Assembly: GCF_033807715.1 (NCBI RefSeq) | Contig: NC_084592.1 | Coordinates: 29,274,419 to 29,338,418 of the forward strand | Reading direction: 5' to 3' | From: Cololabis saira | Lineage: Eukaryota; Chordata; Actinopteri; Beloniformes; Belonidae | DNA length: 64,000 bases | In this document: one piece after another, positions 63,376 through 64,000 of the stretch | Layout of the letters: each line of letters begins with the position of its first letter | Numbering within the stretch: position 1 is the stretch's first letter | Notes under the pieces: model-generated | What the model was told of the DNA's origin: nothing | The model's input: the letters and a program-made list of their open reading frames with translations, nothing else | The model's database searches: none | Program-made: the position numbers and the translations under genes

Positions 63376-63570
63376 GTGCCAAAAAGTGATTGAAGGCCAA
63401 ATACAGTTAATGAAAGGTTGTTTCTGCCTAAATATGACTTGATCTCATTCTTGAGCTTCATAATCTGAAATCTGACTGTTTAGCGCTCTCGCTCAACCGG
63501 CTGCTGTGCGCGCTCCCGCGGCCACAAATCAGAAGAAATCAGATTCTGGCAGGCAATCACTTTTTGGCAC
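63376..63570. mobile_element. MITE-like 17-bp perfect inverted repeat
   Basis: Arms GTGCCAAAAAGTGATTG (63376-63392) and its complement (63554-63570) enclose 161 bp. The sequence just outside the arms continues the match partly (TGTC and CAACG). No coding sequence; flanking duplication unclear. Confidence 0.6.
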
Positions 63571-63684
63571 AACGCGGTTTTTGCTTCAAAATTAATTTTA
63601 ATGTAGCCTATTTCTGTCCAGACACAGTTATGGGATGTTTAGGATCTGGCTTTTATCAGTAGTCCTCCCATACGGTCGTCATGA

Positions 63685-63987
63685 CGACAGACAGATGTCC
63701 GACCTGCAGCCCCAGCTGAAGCATCATGTTGGTCTGAACCGGAGCAGCTGGTCCAGTTCAGGGCAGAGATCCAGAAGATCCTCTTGGTACCTGAACCAGC
63801 TGATGGTCCAGTCTTAGTCCTGGACCAGCAGGTCCAGACTAAACCAGCTGATGGTTCAGTTTTAGTCCTGGACCAGCAGATCAGTTTGGTCCCTGAAGAC
63901 TCGCTCCTGATCCTGCCATCAGCAGGTTCCTCTAACGGAGCCAAAGCTCCATCGGGATTTGCAGGTTCCATCGTTGAGCTCCTTTAG
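63685..63987 (+). CDS. Open frame with 16-residue repeat, unidentified
   Basis: The plus frame is open for 100 codons from 63685 to a TAG at 63985-63987. It contains EPEQLVQFRAEIQKILLVPE, then two units of PADG(P/S)VLVLDQQ repeated every 16 residues (48 bp, from 63796 and 63844), and ends GSSNGAKAPSGFAGSIVELL. In the unit start CCAGCTGATGG one change is non-synonymous (Pro to Ser) and one synonymous (GTC to GTT). There is no ATG in this frame; a possible acceptor lies at 63690. I cannot assign a family. The minus strand is also open here, so it may be a 3' exon of a gene or chance. Confidence 0.25.
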   Translation, partial: RQTDVRPAAPAEASCWSEPEQLVQFRAEIQKILLVPEPADGPVLVLDQQVQTKPADGSVLVLDQQISLVPEDSLLILPSAGSSNGAKAPSGFAGSIVELL

Positions 63988-64000
63988 TTGTTTGTTCAGA

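Overview
The window looks like 64 kb of non-coding, repeat-rich teleost fish DNA. This is judged from the repeat families: many decayed Tc1-like copies, several hAT elements with BED-finger fragments, PIF/Harbinger-like ends, fish LINE 3' ends, a tRNA-headed SINE-like repeat and very long microsatellites. The species cannot be named from the sequence. No complete host gene is visible. Every long open frame that can be explained is either a transposon remnant or a by-product of a tandem repeat, so the window is probably a gene desert or a very large intron. There are only two weak host-exon candidates: a 17-codon start exon with a good splice donor at 55538-55588, and an open frame with a 48-bp repeat at 63685-63987 near the right edge.

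Layout. At 0.6-3.9 kb an old minus-strand Tc1-like element is split into three blocks by younger insertions, including a hAT relic. It is followed by a (TCTA)n array, a deleted Tc1-like element and a TA/CATA array. At 4.7-10.1 kb lie four SINE-like fragments and a BED-finger hAT derivative. At 10.1-11.3 kb a 903-bp hAT sits inside an older hAT-type MITE, both with target-site duplications. Two members of one MITE family lie at 15.0-15.5 and 16.6-17.4 kb and a third at 35.8-36.5 kb; each has 8-bp duplications and an internal purine array. Between them are an L1-like 3' end (18.6-19.3 kb), a teleost repeat (20.6-21.5 kb) that recurs inverted at 44.8-45.9 kb, a dispersed repeat (23.5-24.1 kb) and a MITE with arms made of 22-bp tandem units (24.2-24.8 kb). 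A MITE at 31.06-31.62 kb lies in a tetranucleotide array. The right third holds LINE ends, more Tc1-like relics, two long (CA)n arrays, a BED-finger hAT with duplication (51.1-52.1 kb), a CpG-rich Harbinger-like island holding smaller palindromic elements (55.8-57.2 kb) and a second Harbinger-like end plus MITEs (62.4-63.6 kb).

No genes work together here. The common theme is mobile DNA interacting with simple repeats: elements landing in microsatellites, carrying arrays that differ between copies, and nesting in one another. No rRNA, tRNA gene, CRISPR array, LTR element or retroviral sequence was recognised. Family assignments come from recognition of sequence patterns without a database search.
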